From NCBI RefSeq assembly GCF_000685075.1, contig NZ_BAYD01000011.1, positions 1 through 64,000 on the forward strand: DNA of 64,000 bases, read 5' to 3'. The notes under the pieces are model-generated. The model had not been told where the DNA came from. It did no database searches and saw only the letters and a list, made by a program, of their open reading frames with translations. Position 1 is the first letter of the stretch. Every line of letters begins with the position of its first letter. Origin of the DNA: Paraburkholderia oxyphila NBRC 105797. GTDB taxonomy: Bacteria > Pseudomonadota > Gammaproteobacteria > Burkholderiales > Burkholderiaceae. Positions 1 to 7,821 of this stretch are shown here, piece by piece. The position numbers were made by a program, and so were the translations under genes.

Positions 1-7
1 GATCATC

Positions 8-706
8 ATGTCATTCGTATTTCCCCCAGAAGCCCCCGTTGCGCTTCCTGTCATCGGTCGCGACGAGAAGTTCGCCGTGCGCCGCGTCTACTGTGTCGGC
101 CGCAACTACGCGGCTCACGCGCGCGAAATGGGCTTCGATCCGGACCGCGAGCCGCCGTTCTTTTTCTGCAAACCCGCGGATGCGATCGTACCGGTTGGAT
201 ACGGACAGACGCTCGAACTCACGTATCCGCCGCAAACGGAGAACTACCACTACGAGGCGGAACTCGTCGCCGTAATCGGAAAGGGCGGCTCGAACATCGC
301 CGTGGACGATGCGCTTGAGCATGTGTGGGGCTATGCGGTGGGCCTCGACATGACGCGGCGCGACCTGCAAATGAAGATGCGGGAGATGGGGCGGCCGTGG
401 GAGATCGGCAAGAGCTTCGACCGCTCGGCGCCCACCGGGCCGATCCATCGCGCGGACGATGTTGGCCACTTCCTCGCCGGCGGCATCTGGCTGGACGTCA
501 ACGGCGTCACGAAACAAAAGAGCGATGTGTCGCAACTGATCTGGTCGGTAGCGGAAACCATCGCCGATCTTTCGAAGTTCTTCCGTCTGGAGCCCGGCGA
601 TCTGATCTTCACGGGCACGCCTGAAGGCGTCGGCGCTGTGCAGCGAGGCGATACGATGAAGGTGGGCGTGGAGCGCCTCGGTGAACTGACGGTCGCAATC
701 GTCTGA
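8..706 (+). CDS. Fumarylacetoacetate hydrolase family protein, fumarylpyruvate hydrolase-like
   Basis: This 232-aa protein has the FAH fold core. A metal-binding acidic stretch (YHYEAELVAVIGK, about residues 79-91) is followed by GLDMTRRDLQ and a C-terminal block reading GDLIFTGTPEGVG. Family members hydrolyse C-C bonds of acyl-pyruvates. The closest known role is fumarylpyruvate to fumarate plus pyruvate, the last step of gentisate breakdown (NagK). The neighbouring NahR/NagR-like regulator supports an aromatic pathway, but the substrate is inferred. The ATG lies 8 bases from the window edge, so any upstream operon partner is out of view. Confidence 0.85.
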   Translation: MSFVFPPEAPVALPVIGRDEKFAVRRVYCVGRNYAAHAREMGFDPDREPPFFFCKPADAIVPVGYGQTLELTYPPQTENYHYEAELVAVIGKGGSNIAVDDALEHVWGYAVGLDMTRRDLQMKMREMGRPWEIGKSFDRSAPTGPIHRADDVGHFLAGGIWLDVNGVTKQKSDVSQLIWSVAETIADLSKFFRLEPGDLIFTGTPEGVGAVQRGDTMKVGVERLGELTVAIV

Positions 707-818
707 GCAACAGAGAGAGGCGACGCCCTGGCAAGGGCCTGTCCATGGGCCCCTTGCGTTCCATTCGCCTCGGTCAAGCATGCCGAAGCGCTACCATCGC
801 AATTGGAACGCAATTGGG

Positions 819-1736
819 TCACGCCGCTTTGGAATCCGAAAACAATTCGGCGATCAGATTTCTCAACCACTGGTTGCCAGGCTCCTTGTGCACCTTCGCA
901 TGCCAGAAAATGTTGATGCCAATCCTCGGCAATACGACAGGGTGCTTCACGTAGGCAAGTTTGAACGGCACGCGGCAGGCCATTGCGTATCGCTCCGGGA
1001 CCGTGGCGAGCAGATTCGTAGTCGAGAGGATGTGCCCCACGGCCACGAAATGCGGCACGGTAAGCCGAATGTTTCGGCGGATGCCTTTTCGCTCAATCAT
1101 TTCGTCCATTTTCGAGTGCCCCGTGCCCGGCGCCGATACCACGACATGGTCAGCCTCGCAGAACTGCTTCAGTGAGAGTTTTTTCCCATGAAGTGGATGC
1201 CCCTCGCGGAACATGCAGACATAGTCCTGGTGTAACAGGCTGCGCTGAAAAAATCCTGCCTTCAGTTGGGGCAGAAGACCGATTGCGAGATCGATCTGTC
1301 CCGCCTCCATGGCCTCCCTCAAATTGACCGTCGTATTGGGCACCGTGTTCAAAGAGACGCCTGGCGCGACCTGCGCCAGCTTGTCCATCAACGCGGGCAA
1401 GAAATAAACTTCCCCCACATCCGCCGCGCTAATGGTGAATTTTCGCGTGCTCGTGGCCGGAGCAAATGCCGCTTGCTGGTTCAGGGAGTTGCGAATCGTG
1501 CTGAGTGCGGAACTGATGGGTTCCGCGAGCTGGCTCGCATAGCGGGTCGGCTCCATTCCATTCGATGTGCGAATAAACAGCTCATCGTCGAGCGTCTTGC
1601 GCAACCGGCTGAGTGCGTTGCTCACGGACGGCTGTGTCAAACCCAGCTTGTCGGCAACCCTGGCCACGCGGCGCTCGATGAGCAGCTCGTTGAAAACCAG
1701 CAGAAGGTTCAGATCGACGTCGTTCAGTTCCACCAT
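819..1736 (-). CDS. LysR-type regulator, NahR/NagR/DntR-like
   Basis: A LysR-family activator of 305 aa. The N-terminal winged helix reads DLNLLLVFNELL..LGLTQPSVSNALSRLR, and the effector domain carries GLLPQLKAGFFQ, VPHFVAVGHIL and INIFWHAKVHK, which closely match my memory of NahR/NagR, the salicylate/nitroaromatic-responsive regulators. I chose the ATG giving MVELNDVDLN because NahR-type proteins begin close to this point. An in-frame GTG at 1760 would add eight residues. It is convergent with the FAH gene and divergent from the maleylacetate reductase gene, so it probably controls the latter. Confidence 0.85.
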   Translation of the reverse strand: MVELNDVDLNLLLVFNELLIERRVARVADKLGLTQPSVSNALSRLRKTLDDELFIRTSNGMEPTRYASQLAEPISSALSTIRNSLNQQAAFAPATSTRKFTISAADVGEVYFLPALMDKLAQVAPGVSLNTVPNTTVNLREAMEAGQIDLAIGLLPQLKAGFFQRSLLHQDYVCMFREGHPLHGKKLSLKQFCEADHVVVSAPGTGHSKMDEMIERKGIRRNIRLTVPHFVAVGHILSTTNLLATVPERYAMACRVPFKLAYVKHPVVLPRIGINIFWHAKVHKEPGNQWLRNLIAELFSDSKAA

Positions 1737-1739
1737 CTC

Positions 1740-1767
1740 ATTCACCCAATCAATATTCACAATTCAC
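1740..1767. promoter_or_regulatory. Three direct ATTCAC repeats in the LysR/maleylacetate reductase divergent region
   Basis: ATTCAC occurs at 1740, 1755 and 1762. The known NahR box begins with ATTCAC, so these could be binding half-sites for the adjacent NahR-like regulator. Spacing does not reproduce the full known box, so this is tentative. Confidence 0.3.
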
Positions 1768-1909
1768 GACATTGTCTTTACCGAAAGTAAGTCAGTTCAT
1801 AGAATTTGTCCACCTGGCGTTTGCGAGCGGACCGAGTGTGATGGGGCGCGTGGTTCGCTCACTTGCACCAGAGTTCTCATTGACACGATCGCATACCGAA
1901 GGACTTTCC

Positions 1910-2974
1910 ATGCAGACCGCTTTTGATTTCTTCTGCCATTCACCGACTGTCTTGTTCGGCGCTGGCCGCGCAAACCGGGTGGCCGAGCGATTGCGCGAAC
2001 TCGGGCGCTCGCGTGCGCTCGTCGTCACAACCGAGTCGGGACCACGGCGTTATGCGTCCGTTATCGAATCGATGGCCGACACGGCGCATGCAACCTTTGC
2101 CGGTGCGCAGCCGCATTGCCCAGTCGATGTCGCCATGGCCGCGCTGGAAGTCTACGAGCGGGCCGGCTGCGATTGCGTCGTGTCGATCGGCGGCGGCTCG
2201 ACGATCGGGCTTGGCAAATACCTCTCGGTCGAGGCCGGCGCGGTTCATGTCGCGTTGCCAACCACGCTCTCGGGGTCGGAGTTGACGCCGCTGTTCGGCG
2301 TGCTCGTGGACGGAGAAAAGCGCAGCAGGCGCGAACCCAGGGCGCTTGCCAACACGGTCATTGTCGATCCGCTGCTCGCGCAGTCCCTGCCGTTACGCGA
2401 GACGGCGACCACAGGCATGAATGCGCTCGCGCATTGTATTGAGGCGCTCTATGTCCCGAAGCGCAATCCGTTGACGAGCCAGCTCGCGCTGACCGGCATT
2501 GACATGCTCTACCGTGCATTGACGAAACTGGCCGTCGAGCCCACCAACCTTGAAGCCAGAACACAGGCTGCGTATGGCGCGACAATTGGCGGCCTGATGG
2601 TCAATTCGGTCGGCATCGGCATGCATCACCGGATCTGCCACATTCTGGGCGGACGTTTTGAGGTGCCGCACGGCGAATCCAATTGTGTGGTGCTCCCGCA
2701 CGTGCTGGCCTATAACGCGGCGGCGATTCCGGAAGCTTGCGCGGCGATGGAGTCGGTCATGGGGGCGCACCCCGCGGTGGCGTTGCAGCGGCTCGTGCGC
2801 GAGCTGGGCGCGCCGGTTGCGTTGAGCGAACTGGGCGTGCCCGCCGGGCGCATTGCCGCTATCGCGAGCGAATCTTTCCACCACCTCGACCACAACCCGG
2901 TGCCTGTTGACGAGGCAGCTGTGCTCGGGTTGCTGCAGGCAGCATGGTCGGGACAGCAGCCGGCCGTAAGGTAA
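1910..2974 (+). CDS. Maleylacetate reductase (iron-type alcohol dehydrogenase family)
   Basis: A 354-aa member of the Fe-ADH superfamily. Visible blocks are the nucleotide-binding GGGST motif (VSIGGGSTIGLGK), PTTLSGSELTP, MNALAHCIEALY and GIGMHHRICHILGG. These are typical of maleylacetate reductases, which reduce maleylacetate to 3-oxoadipate with NAD(P)H in the hydroxyquinol, resorcinol or chlorocatechol routes. I used the internal ATG at 1910 because the 46 codons before it show no conserved sequence and family members start near MQTAFDFF. The gene stands between a NahR-like regulator and a porin. The pathway it serves is not determined by the visible genes. Confidence 0.85.
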   Translation: MQTAFDFFCHSPTVLFGAGRANRVAERLRELGRSRALVVTTESGPRRYASVIESMADTAHATFAGAQPHCPVDVAMAALEVYERAGCDCVVSIGGGSTIGLGKYLSVEAGAVHVALPTTLSGSELTPLFGVLVDGEKRSRREPRALANTVIVDPLLAQSLPLRETATTGMNALAHCIEALYVPKRNPLTSQLALTGIDMLYRALTKLAVEPTNLEARTQAAYGATIGGLMVNSVGIGMHHRICHILGGRFEVPHGESNCVVLPHVLAYNAAAIPEACAAMESVMGAHPAVALQRLVRELGAPVALSELGVPAGRIAAIASESFHHLDHNPVPVDEAAVLGLLQAAWSGQQPAVR

Positions 2975-3168
2975 GCGCGGCGGCGGCCATCAAGCTTTCC
3001 AGCTATCCGTCCAGCTCCGGCGGCTTCGATTAGAGGCCGCTGGCGACGCTCGCTTATCGCGCCGGCTGGACGATAGCGGACATACAAAAAAGCTGTACCG
3101 GTTCTCACGTATTTAATTAGTACAACACAAATTACATAGCAGTGACCGCATCAGGAAAGGAGACATCA

Positions 3169-4260
3169 ATGGAAGGGCGTAGTGTTGCGAGGAGTGCCGT
3201 TTTCAGTTCGCTCATGCTGGCATCGAGCCTCGCGTACAGTCAGAGCAGTGTCAGCCTGTATGGCATCATCGATACAGCGGTCGAATACTATAACCATGCC
3301 GCGGGTGGCGGTAGTTTCGCTGGCATGCCCACTTTGACCGGCGAGATACCTTCCGAGTGGGGGTTGACGGGCGCGGAGGATCTGGGGGGCGGGAATAAGG
3401 CGATTTTCAAGCTGGAGAATGGCTTCGCCCCCGGCACCGGCGGCTTCAATTATGGCGGCCGCGAGTTCGGACGTCAGGCGTACGTGGGATTGCAGAATGC
3501 CTGGGGAACGCTGACGCTCGGCCGGCTGATCAACATGACGACCTACGCACTCCTGAGCGCTGATGTCATCGGCCCATCGACTCATTCCCTGTACGTCTTC
3601 GACCCCTATCTGCCGAATGCGCGCAGCGACAACGCCATTGGCTATATGGGCAAGTTTGCGGGCGTGACCGTTGGCGGCACGTACAGCTTCGGGCGCGACG
3701 CGGCCGGTCCCGCCGGCCCGGCCGCGACGAACTGCCCCGGCCAGGTGCCCGGGAATTTCCTCGCCTGCAAGCAGTACACAGCCTTGCTTGCCTACGATTC
3801 GTCGCAGTTCGGGGTAGCGGCATCGTATGACCGCATGCGTGGCAATACGGGGGCGTCTGCGCCGCTGACCAGCGCCGCCTACACGGACTCTCGCACGATC
3901 GTCGACGGCTATTTCACGCTCCCGAGCCTGAAGGTCGGCGGTGGCTGGATCCACCGTAGCCTGTCTGCCGGCGCCGCAAGCACGCTCTATAACCTGTACT
4001 TTCTCGGCCTCACTTACGCGCCGATAGCGTCACTGGCGTTCGATGCGCAAGTCGACAAGTACATCCAGGCGCACGTGACGAGTTCGACGAACCTCGTTGC
4101 GCGCGCAAACTACTATCTGACCCCGCACACAACGGTCTATGCCTCGGTGAGTTACATGATCAACGGTCGAAACGGCAGTAACCCGGTGGCCGCCGGCGGT
4201 ACCGTCGAGCCCGGGGCGCAACAGCTTGGCGTGATGGCGGGCGTGCGGCACGTGTTCTGA
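3169..4260 (+). CDS. Gram-negative porin (Burkholderia OmpC-type)
   Basis: A 363-aa outer-membrane beta-barrel. A short signal peptide ending near AYSQS leads into the typical porin start SSVSLYGIIDTAVEY. Loop-3 type segments and repeated aromatic strand ends follow, and the protein finishes VRHVF with the C-terminal Phe needed for barrel insertion. The start at 3169 follows a good ribosome site (AGGAAAGGAG at 3152-3161). Its place after the maleylacetate reductase suggests uptake of an aromatic substrate, but porin specificity cannot be read from sequence. Confidence 0.9.
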   Translation: MEGRSVARSAVFSSLMLASSLAYSQSSVSLYGIIDTAVEYYNHAAGGGSFAGMPTLTGEIPSEWGLTGAEDLGGGNKAIFKLENGFAPGTGGFNYGGREFGRQAYVGLQNAWGTLTLGRLINMTTYALLSADVIGPSTHSLYVFDPYLPNARSDNAIGYMGKFAGVTVGGTYSFGRDAAGPAGPAATNCPGQVPGNFLACKQYTALLAYDSSQFGVAASYDRMRGNTGASAPLTSAAYTDSRTIVDGYFTLPSLKVGGGWIHRSLSAGAASTLYNLYFLGLTYAPIASLAFDAQVDKYIQAHVTSSTNLVARANYYLTPHTTVYASVSYMINGRNGSNPVAAGGTVEPGAQQLGVMAGVRHVF

Positions 4261-4322
4261 ACGAAGCCTGCGGAGCGTGTCTTTTTCACGGTCTCCACGG
4301 TCACCACGTTCCGCTCGTCGGA

Positions 4323-5000
4323 TTACTTCGGCGCCTTCTGGAAAGCGCGCAGAAATGCGGTGACTGCGTCTTTTGCCCATCTGTCCCGTTGGACGGCGGA
4401 CGCGGGAGACTCAGGGTGCGTCAGGCATTGCATCTGCGCATCGCCACGCACCATGCTCACGAAGAGCGTGGCGGCGGAATTGCGCCCGATGCCCCCAAGG
4501 TCCACATCCCCGCTCGATTCGGCGGCTTCCAGCGCCTCCTCCACGGCGTTGATCATGGCGCTCGGACCGGCGACATAGAAGCGCCTGCCGAGCTCGGGAA
4601 ACCTCGGCGCCTCGGACACGACCGCGCGATACAACGCCATGCCATTCGGGGAGAGCAACAGGTCGAGGTAGGCGTGCGCTATCGCGCTCAGGTTGTCCAA
4701 CAGGCGCTTCTCCGAAAATTCGCACTTGCGAATCGTCTGGAGAAACCGCTCGCATTCGGCTTCGACCACCGCGATGAACAGGGTTTCCTTGTTCGGGTAG
4801 TGCGAGTAGACCGTCGACTTCGACACGCCCGCGGCTTGCTGGATCATGTCGGTCGTCGCGGCGCTGTAGCCGTTGGCCAGGAACACGGCTCTCGCCCCGG
4901 CCAGGACGAGGCGCGCCTTTTCGGACTGGACGGCTGCGCCATCGGGCGGAGCGGACGGGGGAGGTACGATCGTCTTGGTGCGCGCTGCCGATGTAGCCAT
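4323..5000 (-). CDS. TetR-family repressor of the adjacent efflux operon
   Basis: This 225-aa protein has a TetR N-terminal HTH at about residues 45-85 (AATTDMIQQAAGVSKSTVYSHYP) and a C-terminal ligand domain of the AefR-like kind. The ATG at 5000 is preceded by AGGAA. A GTG- or ATG-type start farther upstream would place coding sequence inside the operator region, so I reject it. It faces the MarR/MFS/NodT/EmrA operon, and two copies of a palindromic ACCGATCGGT core lie in the gap. This arrangement is typical of a local repressor that also regulates itself. Confidence 0.85.
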   Translation of the reverse strand: MATSAARTKTIVPPPSAPPDGAAVQSEKARLVLAGARAVFLANGYSAATTDMIQQAAGVSKSTVYSHYPNKETLFIAVVEAECERFLQTIRKCEFSEKRLLDNLSAIAHAYLDLLLSPNGMALYRAVVSEAPRFPELGRRFYVAGPSAMINAVEEALEAAESSGDVDLGGIGRNSAATLFVSMVRGDAQMQCLTHPESPASAVQRDRWAKDAVTAFLRAFQKAPK

Positions 5001-5058
5001 GGGTTCGATTCCTGCTGAAGTCAAAACGGGTCGACACCACTGTATCACGGAAGTTCAC

Positions 5059-5068
5059 ACCGATCGGT
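5059..5068. promoter_or_regulatory. Palindromic TetR-type operator, copy 1
   Basis: ACCGATCGGT is a perfect 10-bp palindrome, 59 bp before the TetR start codon. It probably mediates autoregulation. The second copy lies about 70 bp away, closer to the efflux operon. Confidence 0.6.
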
Positions 5069-5122
5069 ATGGTGACAGATCGACTGATTAAACGAGCATT
5101 TATCAATTTTTAAAATTCCTTC

Positions 5123-5152
5123 TTGACCGGTCCGAACCGATCGGTTTAGTAT
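5123..5152 (+). promoter_or_regulatory. Efflux-operon promoter with embedded TetR operator, copy 2
   Basis: A -35-like TTGACC at 5123-5128 and a -10-like TAGTAT at 5147-5152 flank AACCGATCGGTT (5135-5146), a perfect 12-bp palindrome. A repressor bound there would block RNA polymerase at the promoter that reads into the first MarR gene. Confidence 0.6.
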
Positions 5153-5214
5153 GCGTCGCATCGAGATCGTGATCCTGGCGAGAGACGCCAGAGTCAGGAG
5201 CAGAGGCATCAGTC

Positions 5215-5652
5215 ATGAACACCCTTGGCGAAGAGCGTATGTTGCCGGGCCTGAGCATCGGCCTCGCGCTGGGCAAGGCGCGCAGCGTGTACAAGGCGGA
5301 TCTGGATATCGCCCTTGCAGGGTTGGGCGTCACGGCTTCTCAGGTCGGCGCGCTGTTGCTGCTGTCTCACGGCAGCGCGCATTCGTCGGTCGAGGTGTCG
5401 AGGCTGCTCGACGTCGACTCGGGATTCGTCGCACGTGTGATCGAGCGGCTGGAAAGTCAGCGTCTCGTGCGCCGGACTCGCGACAGTGAGGACCGGCGCG
5501 TGGTCAACCTCGCGTTGACCGGGACCGGTCGGGAGATTGCCGAGTGCGCCGCCGAGATCGTGCCGGTGGTGTTGAACCGGCGCCTCTCGGCCTTTGACGA
5601 GCCGGAACTCGTCACTTTTTGTCGTCTCCTCGGCAAGCTGCTGGATCAGTGA
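5215..5652 (+). CDS. MarR-family regulator, first of two in the efflux operon
   Basis: A 145-aa winged-helix regulator. The core reads HSSVEVSRLLDVDSGFVARVIERLESQRLVRRTRDSEDRRVVNLALT, the normal MarR recognition helix and wing with the DRR turn. It is the first gene of the operon and is followed by a MarR-box-like repeat and the MFS pump. It resembles the second MarR protein at 7334-7771, so a duplication is likely. Its ligand is unknown. Confidence 0.85.
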   Translation: MNTLGEERMLPGLSIGLALGKARSVYKADLDIALAGLGVTASQVGALLLLSHGSAHSSVEVSRLLDVDSGFVARVIERLESQRLVRRTRDSEDRRVVNLALTGTGREIAECAAEIVPVVLNRRLSAFDEPELVTFCRLLGKLLDQ

Positions 5653-5673
5653 GCCATTTTTTTTACCGTAATG

Positions 5674-5687
5674 TCTGATATGTCAGA
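5674..5687. promoter_or_regulatory. MarR-type box upstream of the MFS pump gene
   Basis: TCTGA-TATG-TCAGA is an inverted repeat with a 4-bp spacer, inside a wider ATGTCT (5671) / AGACAT (5691) pair. A matching TCTGA-CAGG-TCAGA lies at 7806-7819. The shared motif suggests that one or both MarR proteins bind these sites. Confidence 0.55.
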
Positions 5688-5761
5688 TATAGACATGACA
5701 GATCAGATCAATGAAGACGGCGTGGGCACTTCGACCGTCGCCCCCCCTTAAAGGACGCAAC

Positions 5762-7324
5762 ATGAACTCTCCGAAGAATGCGAACGCTGCGGCGCCATTG
5801 GCGGGATGGCAGTTCGCGCTGGGCACGTTCGCCGTGGCGCTCGCCACGTTCATGAACGTGCTGGACTCCTCGATTGCGAACGTCGCGATCCCGACCTTGT
5901 CCGGCGACCTGGGCGTGTCGGTCGATGAAGGCACATGGGTCATCACGGTGTTCTCGGCGGCCAACGCGGTGTCGATTCCGCTGACCGGGTGGCTCACGCA
6001 GCGGGTTGGGGAAGTGAAGCTCTTCGTGGCCGCGATCCTGCTGTTCGTGGTCTCGTCCGCGGCGTGCGGTATCGCGCCCAACCTGATGGTGCTGCTCGCC
6101 GCCCGCATCGTGCAGGGGGCGGTCGCCGGGCCGCTGGTGCCGCTTTCGCAAGCGCTGTTGCTCAAGTCCTTTCCCAGGGAGAAAAGCTCGAGCGCGCTTT
6201 CGCTCTGGGCGATGACCGCCACGGTTGGCCCGATCGCCGGTCCCGCGCTTGGTGGCTGGATCACCGACAACTACAGTTGGTCGTGGATCTTCTACATCAA
6301 CGTGCCCGTTGGCATTTTCGCCGCGGCGGTGATCTGGGCGCTCTATCGCCAGCGCGAAACGCCTTCGCGCAAGCTACCGGTCGACAAGGTGGGATTGCTC
6401 TCGCTCGTCGTGTGGGTGGGCGCGCTGCAGGTCATGCTCGACAAAGGCAAGGACCTCGCCTGGTACGAGTCCTCCACAATCTGGATCCTCTCGATCGTCG
6501 CGCTGGTCGGCTTCCTGTTCTTCCTCGTCTGGGAACTGACCGAGGCCAAGCCGATTATCGATTTGCGTCTCTTTGCCGGGCGCAACTTCATGGGCGGCAC
6601 GGTGGCCATTTCGGTTGCGTACGCCATCTTCTTTGCCAACCTCGTGATCCTCCCCACCTGGATTCAGGAATACCTCGGCTACCGGGCTGTCGATGCGGGG
6701 CTCGTGACCGCGCCGCTCGGCATCTTCGCGGTGATTCTCGCGCCGGTGATGGGCAAGATCATGCCGAAGTCGGACCCGCGGGTGCTGGCGACGCTCGCGT
6801 TCCTCGGTTTTGCCGGCGTGTTCTTCATGCGCTCGTTCTATGTGACGGACGTCGACCCGTACACGCTCGTGATGCCGACGCTGCTGCAGGGCATCCCGAT
6901 GGCGCTGTTCTTCACGCCGCTCACGGCGATCATTCTCTCGGGGCTGCCGCCCGAGAAGATCCCGGCGGCCGCGGGCCTGTCGAATTTCGTGCGGGTGTTC
7001 GCGGGCGCGGTCGGGACGTCGCTCCTTTCCAACACCTGGAACAACCGGACGATCCTGCATCACTCGCAGCTTGCCGAGCAAACGGGCGCGACCAACCCGA
7101 ACTACGTGCACGCGCTCGCCAACATCGAAACGACCCTGCACGCGAGTCTGTTCAAAGCTCAGGCTTTCTTTGAAACGCAGTTGGGCGCGCAAGCGGCGAT
7201 GCTGGGATTGAACGACGTGTTCTGGTTATCCGCGGTGATCTTTGTCGTGATCATTCCGCTCGTCTGGGTGACCAAGCCCACCAGGGACGGGGCATCGAGC
7301 GCGGCGGGCGCGGGCGGTCATTGA
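5762..7324 (+). CDS. MFS multidrug transporter, DHA2 (EmrB/QacA) family
   Basis: A 520-aa, 14-helix drug:proton antiporter. The motif LDSSIANVAIPTLSGDLG in helix 1 is the DHA2 signature, and GPALGGWITDNYSWSWIFYINVPVG is the conserved helix 5-6 region. The ATG at 5762 follows AAAGGA. With the NodT-like channel and EmrA-like adaptor downstream it should form a tripartite pump that exports drugs or aromatic compounds across both membranes. Substrate is unknown. Confidence 0.9.
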   Translation: MNSPKNANAAAPLAGWQFALGTFAVALATFMNVLDSSIANVAIPTLSGDLGVSVDEGTWVITVFSAANAVSIPLTGWLTQRVGEVKLFVAAILLFVVSSAACGIAPNLMVLLAARIVQGAVAGPLVPLSQALLLKSFPREKSSSALSLWAMTATVGPIAGPALGGWITDNYSWSWIFYINVPVGIFAAAVIWALYRQRETPSRKLPVDKVGLLSLVVWVGALQVMLDKGKDLAWYESSTIWILSIVALVGFLFFLVWELTEAKPIIDLRLFAGRNFMGGTVAISVAYAIFFANLVILPTWIQEYLGYRAVDAGLVTAPLGIFAVILAPVMGKIMPKSDPRVLATLAFLGFAGVFFMRSFYVTDVDPYTLVMPTLLQGIPMALFFTPLTAIILSGLPPEKIPAAAGLSNFVRVFAGAVGTSLLSNTWNNRTILHHSQLAEQTGATNPNYVHALANIETTLHASLFKAQAFFETQLGAQAAMLGLNDVFWLSAVIFVVIIPLVWVTKPTRDGASSAAGAGGH

Positions 7325-7333
7325 GGAGGAGCC

Positions 7334-7771
7334 ATGGAGCACTACACACGTGCCTCTTTCTCGCCGACGCAAAACGTGGGGTTCATGTTGATCCGGGCTC
7401 GCAAGCAGATCGTGACGGAAATGGACGCCGCCTTCGGTCACCTCGGCATCACCGGGGCGCAGGTGGGCATTCTCCTCGCGATGCAGCACGGTGTGGCGTC
7501 CACGCCGATCGAGCTCTCGAAGCGGCTTTCTGTCGACACGGGCCTGATGACGCGGATGCTGGACAAGCTGGAAAGGCAAGGGCTGCTGGAACGCACCCGC
7601 AGTACCGACGATCGCCGGGTGGTCAACCTCGCGATGACGCAGAAGGGCAGACAAATCGCGGCCGAAATGCAGGCGATCGCAGCCGTTGTACTGGATGCGA
7701 AATGGAAGAAGTTCACGAAGGCGGAATTCGAGGAATTGGACCGCCTGCTGCAGAAGTTCATTGGAGTGTGA
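7334..7771 (+). CDS. MarR-family regulator, second of two in the efflux operon
   Basis: A 145-aa MarR protein with core TPIELSKRLSVDTGLMTRMLDKLERQGLLERTRSTDDRRVVNLAMT. A strong GGAGGAG ribosome site overlaps the stop codon of the MFS gene, so the two are probably translationally linked. It shares its motif order with the first MarR protein of this operon. The MarR-type box at 7806-7819, just past its stop, is a likely target. Confidence 0.87.
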   Translation: MEHYTRASFSPTQNVGFMLIRARKQIVTEMDAAFGHLGITGAQVGILLAMQHGVASTPIELSKRLSVDTGLMTRMLDKLERQGLLERTRSTDDRRVVNLAMTQKGRQIAAEMQAIAAVVLDAKWKKFTKAEFEELDRLLQKFIGV

Positions 7772-7805
7772 GCGCAGCAGCGCACCTCCTTTTTTCAATC
7801 TTTAA

Positions 7806-7819
7806 TCTGACAGGTCAGA
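7806..7819. promoter_or_regulatory. MarR-type box overlapping the nodT-like ribosome site
   Basis: TCTGA-CAGG-TCAGA repeats the motif seen before the MFS gene. It ends two bases before the ATG at 7822, so binding would also cover the translation start region. Confidence 0.55.
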
Positions 7820-7821
7820 AA

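Noticed and set aside
7321..7821. Upstream in-frame extension of the NodT-like protein to 671 aa
   Set aside because: It overlaps the second MarR gene in another frame, and the lipoprotein signal peptide begins at 7822.
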